From positions 1 through 51,407 of the forward strand of contig JAFVAN010000017.1 of NCBI GenBank assembly GCA_017480485.1: a DNA stretch of 51,407 nt, given 5' to 3'. Position numbers and translations under genes: made by a program. The stretch's first letter is position 1. The number at the start of each line of letters is the position of its first letter. The notes beneath the pieces are model-generated. The model did not search any database. It worked only from the letters and a program-made list of their open reading frames with translations, and was not told the DNA's origin. Below, piece by piece: positions 36,408-44,828 of this stretch. The stretch is from Ruminococcus sp. (GTDB lineage: Bacteria; Bacillota_A; Clostridia; Oscillospirales; Ruminococcaceae).

Positions 36408-38819
36408 ATGCAGTACGGTTATTTTGACCTCGAAAACAAAGAGTACGTCATCACAAGACCCGATACTCCCTCTGCTTGGGCCAACTACCTCGGCTCACCC
36501 GAGTACGGCGCGATCATCTCGAACAACGCAGGAGGCTACAGCTTTGTAAAGAGCGGCGCCAACGGAAGGATCGCCCGCTATCGCTTCAACAGCAATATGG
36601 CCCTCCCCGGCAGATATGTCTACATACGCGACAACGACAAGAAGGACTACTGGTCCGCATCCTGGCAGCCTGTTGGCAAGCCCCTTGACCAGTACAAGAG
36701 CGAGTGCCACCACGGCACCGCCTACACCACCCTCAAGGCCGATTATTCCGAGATCCATTCCGAGGTCACCTACTACGTTCCACTTAACAAGACCTACGAG
36801 GTCTGGAGGGCCAAGGTGACCAACAACAGCGACACCTACAGGAACCTCTCCCTCTTCGGCTTCATCGAGTTCACCAACGAGAACAACTACGAGCAGGACC
36901 AGGTCAACCTGCAGTACACTCTCTTTATCACCCGCACAAGCTTCGAGAACGGCAATATGATCGTTCAGCACATAAACGAGAACAGCGGCAAGGACGAGAA
37001 CGGCTCCAACCACAGAGAGCGCTTTTTCGGTATGGTCGGCGCTCCCGTTTCGGCCTGCAACGGAAACCTTGACAGCTTCATCGGCTCCTACAGGACCTAC
37101 TCCGACCCCGTTGCCTTAGAGCGGGGCTTCTGCGACAACAAGATGAACTACAACTCCAACGCCTGCGGCGCCCTCCAGAGCGAGATCATGCTGGCTCCCG
37201 GCGAGACCGCAGAGGTCGTATATGTCCTCGGTCAGAAGGATCCCATCACCGCCAAGGAGATACTTGACAGCTACAAGCAGAAGGGCAGGGTAGACGCCGA
37301 GGTCAAGGAGCTCATCGACTACTGGCACGGCCAGCTGAACAATTTCCAGGTATCCACCCCCTCCGCCGAGTTCAACAACATGGTGAACGTCTGGAACGCC
37401 TATCAGTGCTTCATCACCTTCATCTGGTCGAGAGCTGCCTCCTTCATCTACTGCGGCCTCCGCAACGGCTACGGCTACCGCGACACCGTTCAGGACATTC
37501 AGGGCATCATCCACATCAATCCCGAGCTGGCTGCCGAGAAGATACGCTTCATGATCTCCGCTCAGGTGGACAACGGCGGCGGACTGCCCCTTGTTAAGTT
37601 CGACCACAAGGCCGGCCACGAGACCTGCCCCGACGAGAACGACGAGAACTCCGTTTACGCCAAGGAGACAGGCCACCCCTGCTACCGCGCAGACGACGCC
37701 CTCTGGCTCTTCCCCACAGTTTACAAGTACATTGCCGAGAGCGGCAACAAGGCATTCCTTGACGAGGTCATCGTTTACGCCAACGGCGGCGAGGACACCG
37801 TTTATGACCACCTGAAGAAGGCCATCGACTTCTCCATGAACCGCCTTGGCGCTCACTCCATGCCCGCAGGCCTCTATGCCGACTGGAACGACTGTCTGCG
37901 CCTTGGCAAGAAGGGCGAGAGCTCCTTCGTTGCCTTCCAGCTGTACTACGGTATGTCCGTTATCAAGGGCTACGCCGAGGACAGGGGAGACACAGAGTAT
38001 GTGGCCTACATCGACAAGGTTCAGGCAGAGCTTGGCAAGAGCCTTGCAGACTGCTGGGACGACGACCGCTTCATCCGCGGCTACCGCGAGAACGGCGAGA
38101 TCGTTGGAGCCAAGAAGGATCCCGAGGCCTCCATGTGGCTCAATCCTCAGAGCTGGTCCGTTATCTCCGGCTTTGCCTCCAAGGAGCAGGCCGAGACCGC
38201 AATGGAGAGCGTACACTCTATCCTCAATACTCCCTACGGCGTAAAGATCATGGAGCCGCCCTATGTTGACCACTACTTTGACGGCGCCCTGATGCACATT
38301 TTCAACCCCGACACCAAGGAGAACGGCGGTATCTTCTCCCAGACTCAGGGCTGGGCTATCCTTGCAGAGTCCCTGCTGGGCCACGGCAACAGAGCCTTTG
38401 AGTACTTCCTCGAGAGCGCTCCCGCCTCCATGAACGACAAGGCCGAGGTCCGCATCCTCGAGCCCTATGTTCACGGCCAGTTCACCGAGTCTACCCGCTC
38501 GCCCTACGCAGGCCGCAGCCACGTTCACTGGCTCACAGGAACAGGCTCCACCGTTATGGTAGGCTGCGTAGAGGGCATCTGCGGAATGAGGCCCACAGCC
38601 GACGGCCTTAACATCAATCCCTCCATCCCCGCCGAGTGGGACGGCTTCAAGATCGAGAAGAACTTCCGCGGTAAGCACCTTTCTATCGACATCCAGAACC
38701 CCGACCACGTCGAGAGCGGCATCAAGTCGATCACGGTAAACGGCGAGGCAGTAGAAGGCACCTTCGTATGCCAGTGCAAGCTGACAGAGCAGACTAACAT
38801 TACTGTTGTGATGGGATAA
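36408..38819 (+). CDS. Glycoside phosphorylase, family GH94 (cellobiose/chitobiose phosphorylase type)
   Basis: An 803-residue cytosolic enzyme expected to split a beta-linked disaccharide with phosphate to an alpha-sugar 1-phosphate and a free sugar, saving ATP. It starts MQYGYFDLENKEYVITRPDTP with NYLGSPEYGAIISNNAGGYSF. The catalytic Asp492 is in YADWNDCL; ENGGIFSQTQGWAI and HVHWLTGTGS follow. Length equals cellobiose phosphorylases (about 810). The stretch IWSRAASFIYCGLRNGYGYRDT is nearer to chitobiose phosphorylase as I recall it than to classical cellobiose phosphorylase, so the exact substrate is open. AAAGGAGAAA precedes ATG 36408. Confidence 0.88.
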   Translation: MQYGYFDLENKEYVITRPDTPSAWANYLGSPEYGAIISNNAGGYSFVKSGANGRIARYRFNSNMALPGRYVYIRDNDKKDYWSASWQPVGKPLDQYKSECHHGTAYTTLKADYSEIHSEVTYYVPLNKTYEVWRAKVTNNSDTYRNLSLFGFIEFTNENNYEQDQVNLQYTLFITRTSFENGNMIVQHINENSGKDENGSNHRERFFGMVGAPVSACNGNLDSFIGSYRTYSDPVALERGFCDNKMNYNSNACGALQSEIMLAPGETAEVVYVLGQKDPITAKEILDSYKQKGRVDAEVKELIDYWHGQLNNFQVSTPSAEFNNMVNVWNAYQCFITFIWSRAASFIYCGLRNGYGYRDTVQDIQGIIHINPELAAEKIRFMISAQVDNGGGLPLVKFDHKAGHETCPDENDENSVYAKETGHPCYRADDALWLFPTVYKYIAESGNKAFLDEVIVYANGGEDTVYDHLKKAIDFSMNRLGAHSMPAGLYADWNDCLRLGKKGESSFVAFQLYYGMSVIKGYAEDRGDTEYVAYIDKVQAELGKSLADCWDDDRFIRGYRENGEIVGAKKDPEASMWLNPQSWSVISGFASKEQAETAMESVHSILNTPYGVKIMEPPYVDHYFDGALMHIFNPDTKENGGIFSQTQGWAILAESLLGHGNRAFEYFLESAPASMNDKAEVRILEPYVHGQFTESTRSPYAGRSHVHWLTGTGSTVMVGCVEGICGMRPTADGLNINPSIPAEWDGFKIEKNFRGKHLSIDIQNPDHVESGIKSITVNGEAVEGTFVCQCKLTEQTNITVVMG

Positions 38820-38830
38820 GATAATAAACG

Positions 38831-38863
38831 AACGCCTGTCCAAAAAAACGGACAGGCGTTTTT
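38831..38863 (+). terminator. Terminator of the GH94 gene
   Basis: AACGCCTGTCC pairs perfectly with GGACAGGCGTT, ending in five T. Confidence 0.93.
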
Positions 38864-38874
38864 GCGTGTGAAAC

Positions 38875-38899
38875 AGCCCCTCCTATTTCGGGAGGGGCT
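38875..38899 (-). terminator. Hairpin at the end of the YobA-like gene
   Basis: AGCCCCTCC pairs perfectly with GGAGGGGCT around a seven-base loop just past the minus-strand stop. It is probably the terminator for that gene, with a weak T-run. Confidence 0.65.
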
Positions 38900-38904
38900 T
38901 GCTG

Positions 38905-39357
38905 TTATTTGTCGTTTTTACCGTAAAACTGCTGCTGTTTTTTCAGGTAGTCCTCGTGCGCCCAGCTCAGCTCTCCGTCAGCAATTACCTTGTCGGAGAG
39001 CGAAAAGCCGTCCTCGTTGTAAACGACCTCAACGCGGTCGCCGATTTCAAGGTAAGCTGTCCCCGAGATATAGTTCGGAAAGCCGCCTTGTGTGGGGCCT
39101 GCTTTGGTGCGGACCGTGACGCTGTCGCCCTGCTTGAAATTGTCCTGCGTAAAGTCCTTGTCGGCGCTCACAGCGTCCACAGTGCAGACAAATACGTCGC
39201 CGCTTATCTCAGTCACTGTGGCGTCAAGGGTGCTGCTCGGTCTGTTCCCCGGGCCAACGGTCTCGCTTTTTTTGTTCAGAAATACTATAAGAATTATAGC
39301 AATGCAGGCAAGCGCGGCCGCGAGGATAATTGTAATGATCTTTGCTTTTTTAGTCAT
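38905..39357 (-). CDS. Membrane-anchored protein with YobA-like (DUF3221-type) domain
   Basis: A 150-residue protein with a basic N-terminus and one membrane segment (about 5-27: KIITIILAAALACIAIILIVFL). A small outer beta domain (DATVTEISGDVFVCTVDAV, GDSVTVRTKAG, LEIGDRVEVVYNEDG) resembles the YobA/DUF3221 lipoprotein pattern, a modest match. The ribosome site is weak (GAAGTGAG). It lies directly downstream of the AT-rich protease gene but has ordinary local base composition. Confidence 0.65.
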   Translation of the reverse strand: MTKKAKIITIILAAALACIAIILIVFLNKKSETVGPGNRPSSTLDATVTEISGDVFVCTVDAVSADKDFTQDNFKQGDSVTVRTKAGPTQGGFPNYISGTAYLEIGDRVEVVYNEDGFSLSDKVIADGELSWAHEDYLKKQQQFYGKNDK

Positions 39358-39365
39358 TTTGTTAC

Positions 39366-40577
39366 TCACTTCTTTACTGAAAAATATGCTGCATTGCAAT
39401 TGATAAAATCAACTGTCGAATAATTTAGATAGGATAGAGTGTTATCCCAACTATTATAAACTATAAGATAGTTCCATGTGTTTCCGCTGGACACTTTGGT
39501 CGCCCTAACATAGCCTATAACTGATATGGCGTGACCTTCAACTTTTCCATCAACCTTTATCTGATATCCCATAAGAATAGGATTATTATTTGCTAATTTT
39601 TCTTTTATCCATGCAACTGATGGCTTTGACTTTATAGAATTCTTTGTTGTGTGAGAATAACCTTTCGATTTAGCAAAATCAACAAAAGCATTATTTAATG
39701 ATTGAATATTACATTCACCATAATCAATTTCATTTTCTGTAAAGGCAGTTTTTACTTTTGCATGATTCCATAAATAATTATATGTTAATATAATGTCCAA
39801 GTTGCTATATGACGTTAGGTTTTCCATATATGCAATTTGCAATAAAGCTTGAATTCCGCAACAATATCTTCGAGTGATTTTTTCTACATAGCTTTCAGTT
39901 AGTAGTCTTATACGATTTGTATATTTTTTTAGCTTTATTTTACTTGATTCATCTACTTTATACTTGTCTTTTGTCCAGTTATTAGGGGAGATAAAAATAA
40001 TCCAACTTGAAGCATAATTATACGCTTGTTTACAATCAAAATCTAAAGACTCAATTATTTTTCCATAGTTGTCATAAAACATTGAATTATTGTTTGAATC
40101 TACTATTTCAATAGCATATTGTAATCCTGAAACCTTATAAAGAATGGGGGTGGATGTGGAGATTACACTATATGGTAGGTTTGAGTCAATTAAATCACAT
40201 GAAATCTCTTCATATAAATCTTTTTTATTTTCTGATATTGAAACATATTCTGGCGTATATGAATTATCAGTAAATGAAATAATGGAATATCCATATGGAA
40301 TATTGTTACAAAAATACGATGCTTCATAAAGAATATTGTCAGAATTATCGGAAATTATAGGAATAATTCTACCTACCGATAAACTTAAATTTGGTTCAAA
40401 TTGTTTGTAACAGTCAGTTGCAACTGCGATTACAGCTTCATCATTTTGTTCATTGTAACTTGATGACTCAGCATAAGCCTGTGTTACTGCTGGGATAAAA
40501 AACAATGATGAAAACAATACAAAAATAAAGAATAGATTTTTCTCCAGTTTGTCTTTAAGCATTTCCATTTCTATCAC
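39366..40577 (-). CDS. Secreted papain-like cysteine peptidase (C39/C10-like), AT-rich
   Basis: A protein of up to 403 residues with a signal peptide ending near TQAYA (about 36). An outer region (about 45-200) resembles the pro-domain of streptopain-type proteases (ILYEASYFCNNIPYGYSIISF). The catalytic domain has Cys239/Cys240 in RYCCGIQALLQI, His349 in EGHAISVIGYV and Asn375 in YNSWD, the order of a papain-fold triad. The start is uncertain: GTG 40577 is longest, but the Met at residue 6 begins a cleaner signal and no strong ribosome site is seen. It is strikingly AT-rich against GC-rich neighbours, which suggests recent acquisition. Confidence 0.75.
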   Translation of the reverse strand: MIEMEMLKDKLEKNLFFIFVLFSSLFFIPAVTQAYAESSSYNEQNDEAVIAVATDCYKQFEPNLSLSVGRIIPIISDNSDNILYEASYFCNNIPYGYSIISFTDNSYTPEYVSISENKKDLYEEISCDLIDSNLPYSVISTSTPILYKVSGLQYAIEIVDSNNNSMFYDNYGKIIESLDFDCKQAYNYASSWIIFISPNNWTKDKYKVDESSKIKLKKYTNRIRLLTESYVEKITRRYCCGIQALLQIAYMENLTSYSNLDIILTYNYLWNHAKVKTAFTENEIDYGECNIQSLNNAFVDFAKSKGYSHTTKNSIKSKPSVAWIKEKLANNNPILMGYQIKVDGKVEGHAISVIGYVRATKVSSGNTWNYLIVYNSWDNTLSYLNYSTVDFINCNAAYFSVKK

Positions 40578-40696
40578 ATTTCATAATGATATAGTTTTCT
40601 AAGCAAAAAAATAATAACGCACAAATATTACAGAACCTTAAATGTGGTGTAAAACAATTATAAAATCACAATTCTTTTTTATTATCAATGAAAATT

Positions 40697-40729
40697 AAGC
40701 GCGCCTGCTCCGTTGAGAGAGACGCGCTT
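40697..40729 (-). terminator. Terminator of holA
   Basis: On the minus strand AAGCGCG pairs with CGCGCTT around a 19-base loop, followed by AATTTTC. It separates holA from the AT-rich protease gene. Confidence 0.7.
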
Positions 40730-40742
40730 TTATTATTCCGGT

Positions 40743-41804
40743 TTATTTGCTCCTGTAGGCCATTGCCCTTGCGGCGGCCTCCTCGACCAGCAGCATATCT
40801 GCCGCCCTTCCGCGGGAGGCGGTCTTCAGGGCAAGATCGGCCTCGGCAAAGACCTCGATGGCGTTGCGTATCCTGCGGCGGCTGATGTTCTGGCACTCGT
40901 TGAAGGCGTTGCGCACTGCAAATTCGCGGTTCTTGGGGTACTTGAAATCCGCCGCGCACTGGGCCTGCGTCCTGCCGGAGGAGACCGCCAGCCGCGCACG
41001 GTACAGGTCGTTCAGGGAGAAGCTCACCGCACCCACTATCTCAAAGGCCTCGTAGTTCTGGCCTTGGAGCTCCTTTATCCGGCGAAAGACAAAGGGCGCG
41101 TTGGACCGCAGGATGTTCAGCGCCAGCGAGAAGCCGTCGGAGTCGATGTGCCGGATGCACAACAGGTCGATGTCCTCCTTAGTGATGTCCCGCCCCTTGG
41201 CGTAGGCCGAAAGCTTTTCCATCTCCCGCTGCACCGACGAGGTGTCGCAGAGGCACAGCTCCGCCAGATACCGCGCCTCTCTCGACGAGATGCCGCAGCC
41301 CATCCCCCGCAGGTCCGCCGCGATGTCCTTGGCCATATCCTCGCTGCGCTTGTAGGCGAACTCGCAGACCTCGCCGTGCTTGGCGCAGAAGTCGCAGAAG
41401 CGCTTGTTCTTGTCCGTCAGGCTGCGCTTGTTCTTGTAGAGGTCCACCCCCGTGGAGTAGATCACCACCGTGGTGGTCTCCGGCAGGTCGGAGAGTATCT
41501 TCCTCAGGTCGTCGGCGTCCTGCTTCGGGGTCTTGTCGATGTTCAGGTCGTTTATGGTTATCACGGCCCGCTGGGCAAAGAGGGGCAGCATCTCGCAGGC
41601 GTCCGAGATAGCCCCGATGTCGAGGCTTTGGCCGTCAAAGCGGTGCAGGTTCATTGCCCTTTCCGAGGCGGGCAGGAGCCTTGCTACCAGCTTCTTGACA
41701 AAGGCTTCCAGCGCCCCTGTGTCGTGGCCGTAGAAATAATAGAGCGAGGCCGGTCGGCCCTCCCGCACCCTGCGGGCGATGTCCTGTGTGTTCGAGGTCG
41801 GCAT
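40743..41804 (-). CDS. holA: DNA polymerase III subunit delta
   Basis: A 353-residue clamp-loader subunit that opens the beta clamp. It starts MPTSNTQDIARRVREGRPASLYYFYGHDTGALEAFVKKLV, the Gram-positive HolA pattern, and continues with FAQRAVITINDLN, VVIYSTGVD, the middle domain (YLAELCLCDTSSVQREMEKLSAY) and the C-terminal collar region. AAAGGAGG precedes the ATG. In many Firmicutes holA lies directly after comEC; here a 120-residue AT-rich gene sits between them. Confidence 0.9.
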   Translation of the reverse strand: MPTSNTQDIARRVREGRPASLYYFYGHDTGALEAFVKKLVARLLPASERAMNLHRFDGQSLDIGAISDACEMLPLFAQRAVITINDLNIDKTPKQDADDLRKILSDLPETTTVVIYSTGVDLYKNKRSLTDKNKRFCDFCAKHGEVCEFAYKRSEDMAKDIAADLRGMGCGISSREARYLAELCLCDTSSVQREMEKLSAYAKGRDITKEDIDLLCIRHIDSDGFSLALNILRSNAPFVFRRIKELQGQNYEAFEIVGAVSFSLNDLYRARLAVSSGRTQAQCAADFKYPKNREFAVRNAFNECQNISRRRIRNAIEVFAEADLALKTASRGRAADMLLVEEAAARAMAYRSK

Positions 41805-41818
41805 GACGGCGCCTCCTT

Positions 41819-42181
41819 TCAGATAGAATTACTCATTTTTTTCATAGGTGTTCCCGGGTGGTCGCGTTCAGATAACATTATGCCTATTTCTTCTATGACC
41901 ATATGTTCATATCTGTCTTTAAGTGATCTCCCATTAAAAACACGAGCAGTAAGCAGCTCTGACGCTGTTGAATATTTATCGCTTATCGGGTTATCCAATT
42001 TTGTTATCCAATATGGCTTATTGTAATAATGGTCACAGCATATATAATATGTCTTTTCATCTTTAGTGTTATCATCATCAAAATAAAACACTGTTCCATC
42101 AACATTAAATCGTTCGTCATTTTCTAAAATCATTTGAAATGTTTCAAATGAAAATTCATTATGTAAGTGTTCATCAAACAA
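41819..42181 (-). CDS. AT-rich hypothetical protein inserted between comEC and holA
   Basis: A 120-residue, acidic, soluble protein with no recognised domain (FSFETFQMILENDERFNVDGTVFYFDDD, YYICCDHYYNKPYWITKLDNP). It starts at TTG, with GAGGTG eight bases upstream. Base composition is clearly more AT-rich than comEC and holA on either side. The size and Asp/Tyr-rich character resemble immunity-type or small effector proteins, but that is only an impression. Confidence 0.6.
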   Translation of the reverse strand: MFDEHLHNEFSFETFQMILENDERFNVDGTVFYFDDDNTKDEKTYYICCDHYYNKPYWITKLDNPISDKYSTASELLTARVFNGRSLKDRYEHMVIEEIGIMLSERDHPGTPMKKMSNSI

Positions 42182-42243
42182 TGCCGCTACACCTCATCAT
42201 AAAATATCTCTGGAAAGACATTTGTAAAAGGTAAGAGAATTAT

Positions 42244-44244
42244 TTATGAGCTCTGTTCTTCGATGCTCTGCCTGTAAAAGGCATTGTTAAGCTGCCAGAG
42301 CTGCGCCGAGTCGGGGCTGAGCTCCAGTTCCAGGATGGCGCCGCCCTTCGGGTATTCCACATTGCCCGAGGGGAGCGTGAGCCTTCGGGGCGACAGCGTG
42401 AAGGTCGTGCCAAAGGCACTGATCTCAAAGCCCGAGGCTGTGCGCTTTATCTCCAAGTCCCCCACAGAGGCAGTGTCCCCCGCCGAGAACCGCTCTCCCG
42501 CGGAGCCCAGCTCCGTGCAGAGGCGTTCGGCGGCAGGAAGGATGCTCTCGGTGTATATCCCTCCCGAGCTGTCGCCGCTGATGAAAACACATTCCACCTT
42601 CCGAACGCCATAGAAGGACATAAGGCTTTGGACAGTGTAGGCGTGCCTGCCCCTGCTGCCTATATCGAGTATCACGGCGCTGCTCCCGCAGATGATGACT
42701 GCGGTGGTGGAGCTGCTGTTGTTCACAGCGACGACCCTTATCCTGTCCCGCCGCAGGAAAACTGCGACCTGAGAAAGCAGCAGCACCGCCGCCAGCAGCA
42801 CAGCGCATCCCGAAGCCAAAAGTCTTGCCGAGCGCTTAATTATTGCCGCCGAAAGCACTGCCGCCAGAACAGTGGACGCAAGGGCCAACAGCACCCGATG
42901 ACACCCGCTCACAGAGGAAAAACTCAGCCCCGCCAGAGCCCTGCCGCATCGGAGTATCAGCTTTACAAGCAGGCCGCTGAGCCGAAGCAGCAGCTGTGCG
43001 GGAGCCGTCGTGCCTCCCAGCAGGATAGCAAAGGGCAGCAGCCCCAGCGCCGCCGAGCACAGCGGCACCAGCAGCAGGTTAGTCACTGGCGAGAGTATGG
43101 AGACTTCGCTGAAAAAGACCGCCTGCAGCGGCAGCGTCACCGCCATCACACAGAGGGAGGCGGTGATGCTCTGCTTTAAGCTGCTTTGGGGGCCGTCAGC
43201 CGAGTCGGGCGCGAGCATTGGAGCCGCCGCACCGATAGCTGCCGCCGAGGCCATCGAAAGTAAAAAGGCCGCGCCTGTTACGGCATAGGGCGAGAAAACA
43301 GCCATTATCAGCCCGCAGAGCCCAAGAGAATTCAGCGCGTCCGTTCGCCGCCCAAAGAGTATGGACAGCTGCACAAGTATGAGCATTATGCCCGCCCTGG
43401 TCACCGATGGCGAAAACCCCGCAAAGCCCATGAACAGCAGTATCAGCGCCGACATCAGCAAAGTGCGTAGCCGCTTTGGAAAATAAACTGTACTAAAAAT
43501 TGTACTGAAAAGCAGGGCGACAACAGCGATGTGCGTGCCGGAGACAGCCATTATGTGCCCCACGCCTGCACGGTTCAGGGACGTCCTGTCGGCAGGGGAG
43601 AGCTCGCTCTTGTCTCCGCAGACGATGGCCTGCAGCAGCCCTGCGCTCTCGTCGTCGCAGGCGGCAAAGATGCATTCCGAGGTGTAGTCCCTCAGCCGCG
43701 CCGCCAGCCGCATAAAATGCCCGCCGCTCCTGCCCTTGTCTGTGAGCCTCACATCTCCCGAGGCGGTAAGGTAGAGCCCGCGGCTGCTGTAATAGTCGGT
43801 GGTCCTGAAAAGGGCGTTGTCAGTCAGGGCAGCTGCGGTGCAGGTGAGCTCCACCTCGTTTCGCTCCTCCACGGGCCTTCCGCTGTAGAAAACGATGCCC
43901 GCACGGGTGCCGCCCTCGGTGCTGCCCTTTACGGCCATTCGCCAGCTGTCGCTGCCAATATAGGTGCAGTCGGTGACAGTGCCTTTTACGGTCACCTCTC
44001 GGCCGTCAAGGTCCAGCTGGGGCATGATGCGAAAATGGGTGTAGCCCCATCCGTGGGCGAGCCCCGCCAGCAGGCAGAGCCCGACAACGAGGGCATACAC
44101 CCGCTGTCTGCGAAAAAGCATAACCGCTGCGGCAGTGAGCACCGGGACGCAGACAAAAAGCATCCCGCTGCTCCATATCTGCAGCATCATTAGCATAGTG
44201 CCGCCCAGGAAGGAGAACCCCGACCAAGCGGCCTTGCGTTTCAT
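42244..44244 (-). CDS. comEC: ComEC/Rec2-type DNA uptake channel with degenerate metallo-hydrolase domain
   Basis: A 666-residue membrane protein that in competent bacteria carries single-stranded DNA inward. It has an N-terminal OB-like region between membrane segments, then the competence domain with LQAIVCGDKSELS and RAGVGHIMAVSGTHIAVVALL. The C-terminal domain has the metallo-beta-lactamase-like start (VVAVNNSSSTTAVIICGSSAVILDIG), but the HxHxDH motif is replaced by SGDSSGG, so metal binding is probably lost. The start is the Met four bases after the HIT stop, suggesting coupled translation. Confidence 0.9.
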   Translation of the reverse strand: MKRKAAWSGFSFLGGTMLMMLQIWSSGMLFVCVPVLTAAAVMLFRRQRVYALVVGLCLLAGLAHGWGYTHFRIMPQLDLDGREVTVKGTVTDCTYIGSDSWRMAVKGSTEGGTRAGIVFYSGRPVEERNEVELTCTAAALTDNALFRTTDYYSSRGLYLTASGDVRLTDKGRSGGHFMRLAARLRDYTSECIFAACDDESAGLLQAIVCGDKSELSPADRTSLNRAGVGHIMAVSGTHIAVVALLFSTIFSTVYFPKRLRTLLMSALILLFMGFAGFSPSVTRAGIMLILVQLSILFGRRTDALNSLGLCGLIMAVFSPYAVTGAAFLLSMASAAAIGAAAPMLAPDSADGPQSSLKQSITASLCVMAVTLPLQAVFFSEVSILSPVTNLLLVPLCSAALGLLPFAILLGGTTAPAQLLLRLSGLLVKLILRCGRALAGLSFSSVSGCHRVLLALASTVLAAVLSAAIIKRSARLLASGCAVLLAAVLLLSQVAVFLRRDRIRVVAVNNSSSTTAVIICGSSAVILDIGSRGRHAYTVQSLMSFYGVRKVECVFISGDSSGGIYTESILPAAERLCTELGSAGERFSAGDTASVGDLEIKRTASGFEISAFGTTFTLSPRRLTLPSGNVEYPKGGAILELELSPDSAQLWQLNNAFYRQSIEEQSS

Positions 44245-44248
44245 CCCC

Positions 44249-44590
44249 TTAGCCTGCGGGCCACTGCAGCGGCCTGCCCGCCAGCAGGTGGAAGTGGATG
44301 TGGAACACGCTCTGTCCCGCGCTCTCGCCGCAGTTTGACACAACGCGGAAGCCGTCCTTCAAGTCCAATTCCTTGGACAGCTTTGCTATCACCTCATAGA
44401 TGTGGGCGATGACGGCGCTGTTGCTCTCATCCACCTCGTCAAGCTTTGAGATGTGCTCCTTCGGTATCACCAGCAGATGCACGGGCGCTGTGGGCGCAAT
44501 GTCCTTGAAGACGTAAACAAGCTCGTCCTCATATACCTTATCGGACGGTATCTCGCCCTTGATTATTTTGCAGAATAAGCAGTCGTTCAT
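44249..44590 (-). CDS. HIT-family nucleotide-binding hydrolase
   Basis: A 113-residue histidine-triad protein of the Hint/HinT type, which removes groups from AMP or GMP N-phosphoramidates. It starts MNDCLFCKIIKGEIPSDKVYED, with PTAPVHLLVIPKEHI and the triad HIHFHLLAG near residues 97-105. AAGGAGGT precedes the ATG. It lies between alaS and comEC and probably shares a transcript with comEC. Confidence 0.95.
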   Translation of the reverse strand: MNDCLFCKIIKGEIPSDKVYEDELVYVFKDIAPTAPVHLLVIPKEHISKLDEVDESNSAVIAHIYEVIAKLSKELDLKDGFRVVSNCGESAGQSVFHIHFHLLAGRPLQWPAG

Positions 44591-44670
44591 GATTTACCTC
44601 CTTGATACAATGAAAAACTTGTGATTTGACTTTAGTGTATACGGCCAGCTCACATGGTTTATCAACGGGT

Positions 44671-44759
44671 GCCCTCGCCGTTGACGCGGCTCGGGGTGAT
44701 CGCGGAAAAAGGTATTCTCTCCCCCTGCGGGGGGAGATATACCTTTTTTTCCGCCGAGC
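44671..44759 (-). repeat. Composite hairpin repeat, copy 3 (between alaS and HIT)
   Basis: On the minus strand hairpin A comes first: GCGGAAAAAAAGGTAT, TCTCCCCCC-gca-GGGGGAGA, ATACCTTTTTCCGC (44702-44754). A weaker hairpin B (44671-44697, CGCCG/CGGC) follows. Order A then B in the direction of the HIT gene, ending 81 bases before it. The rest of 44591-44828 holds short TCAATTATCAATT-type repeats and no gene. Confidence 0.75.
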
Positions 44760-44828
44760 ATTACGATCATACATAGCTTACTGACATGAGTAAGCTGTCT
44801 CATATAACTATCAACTGTCAATTATCAA

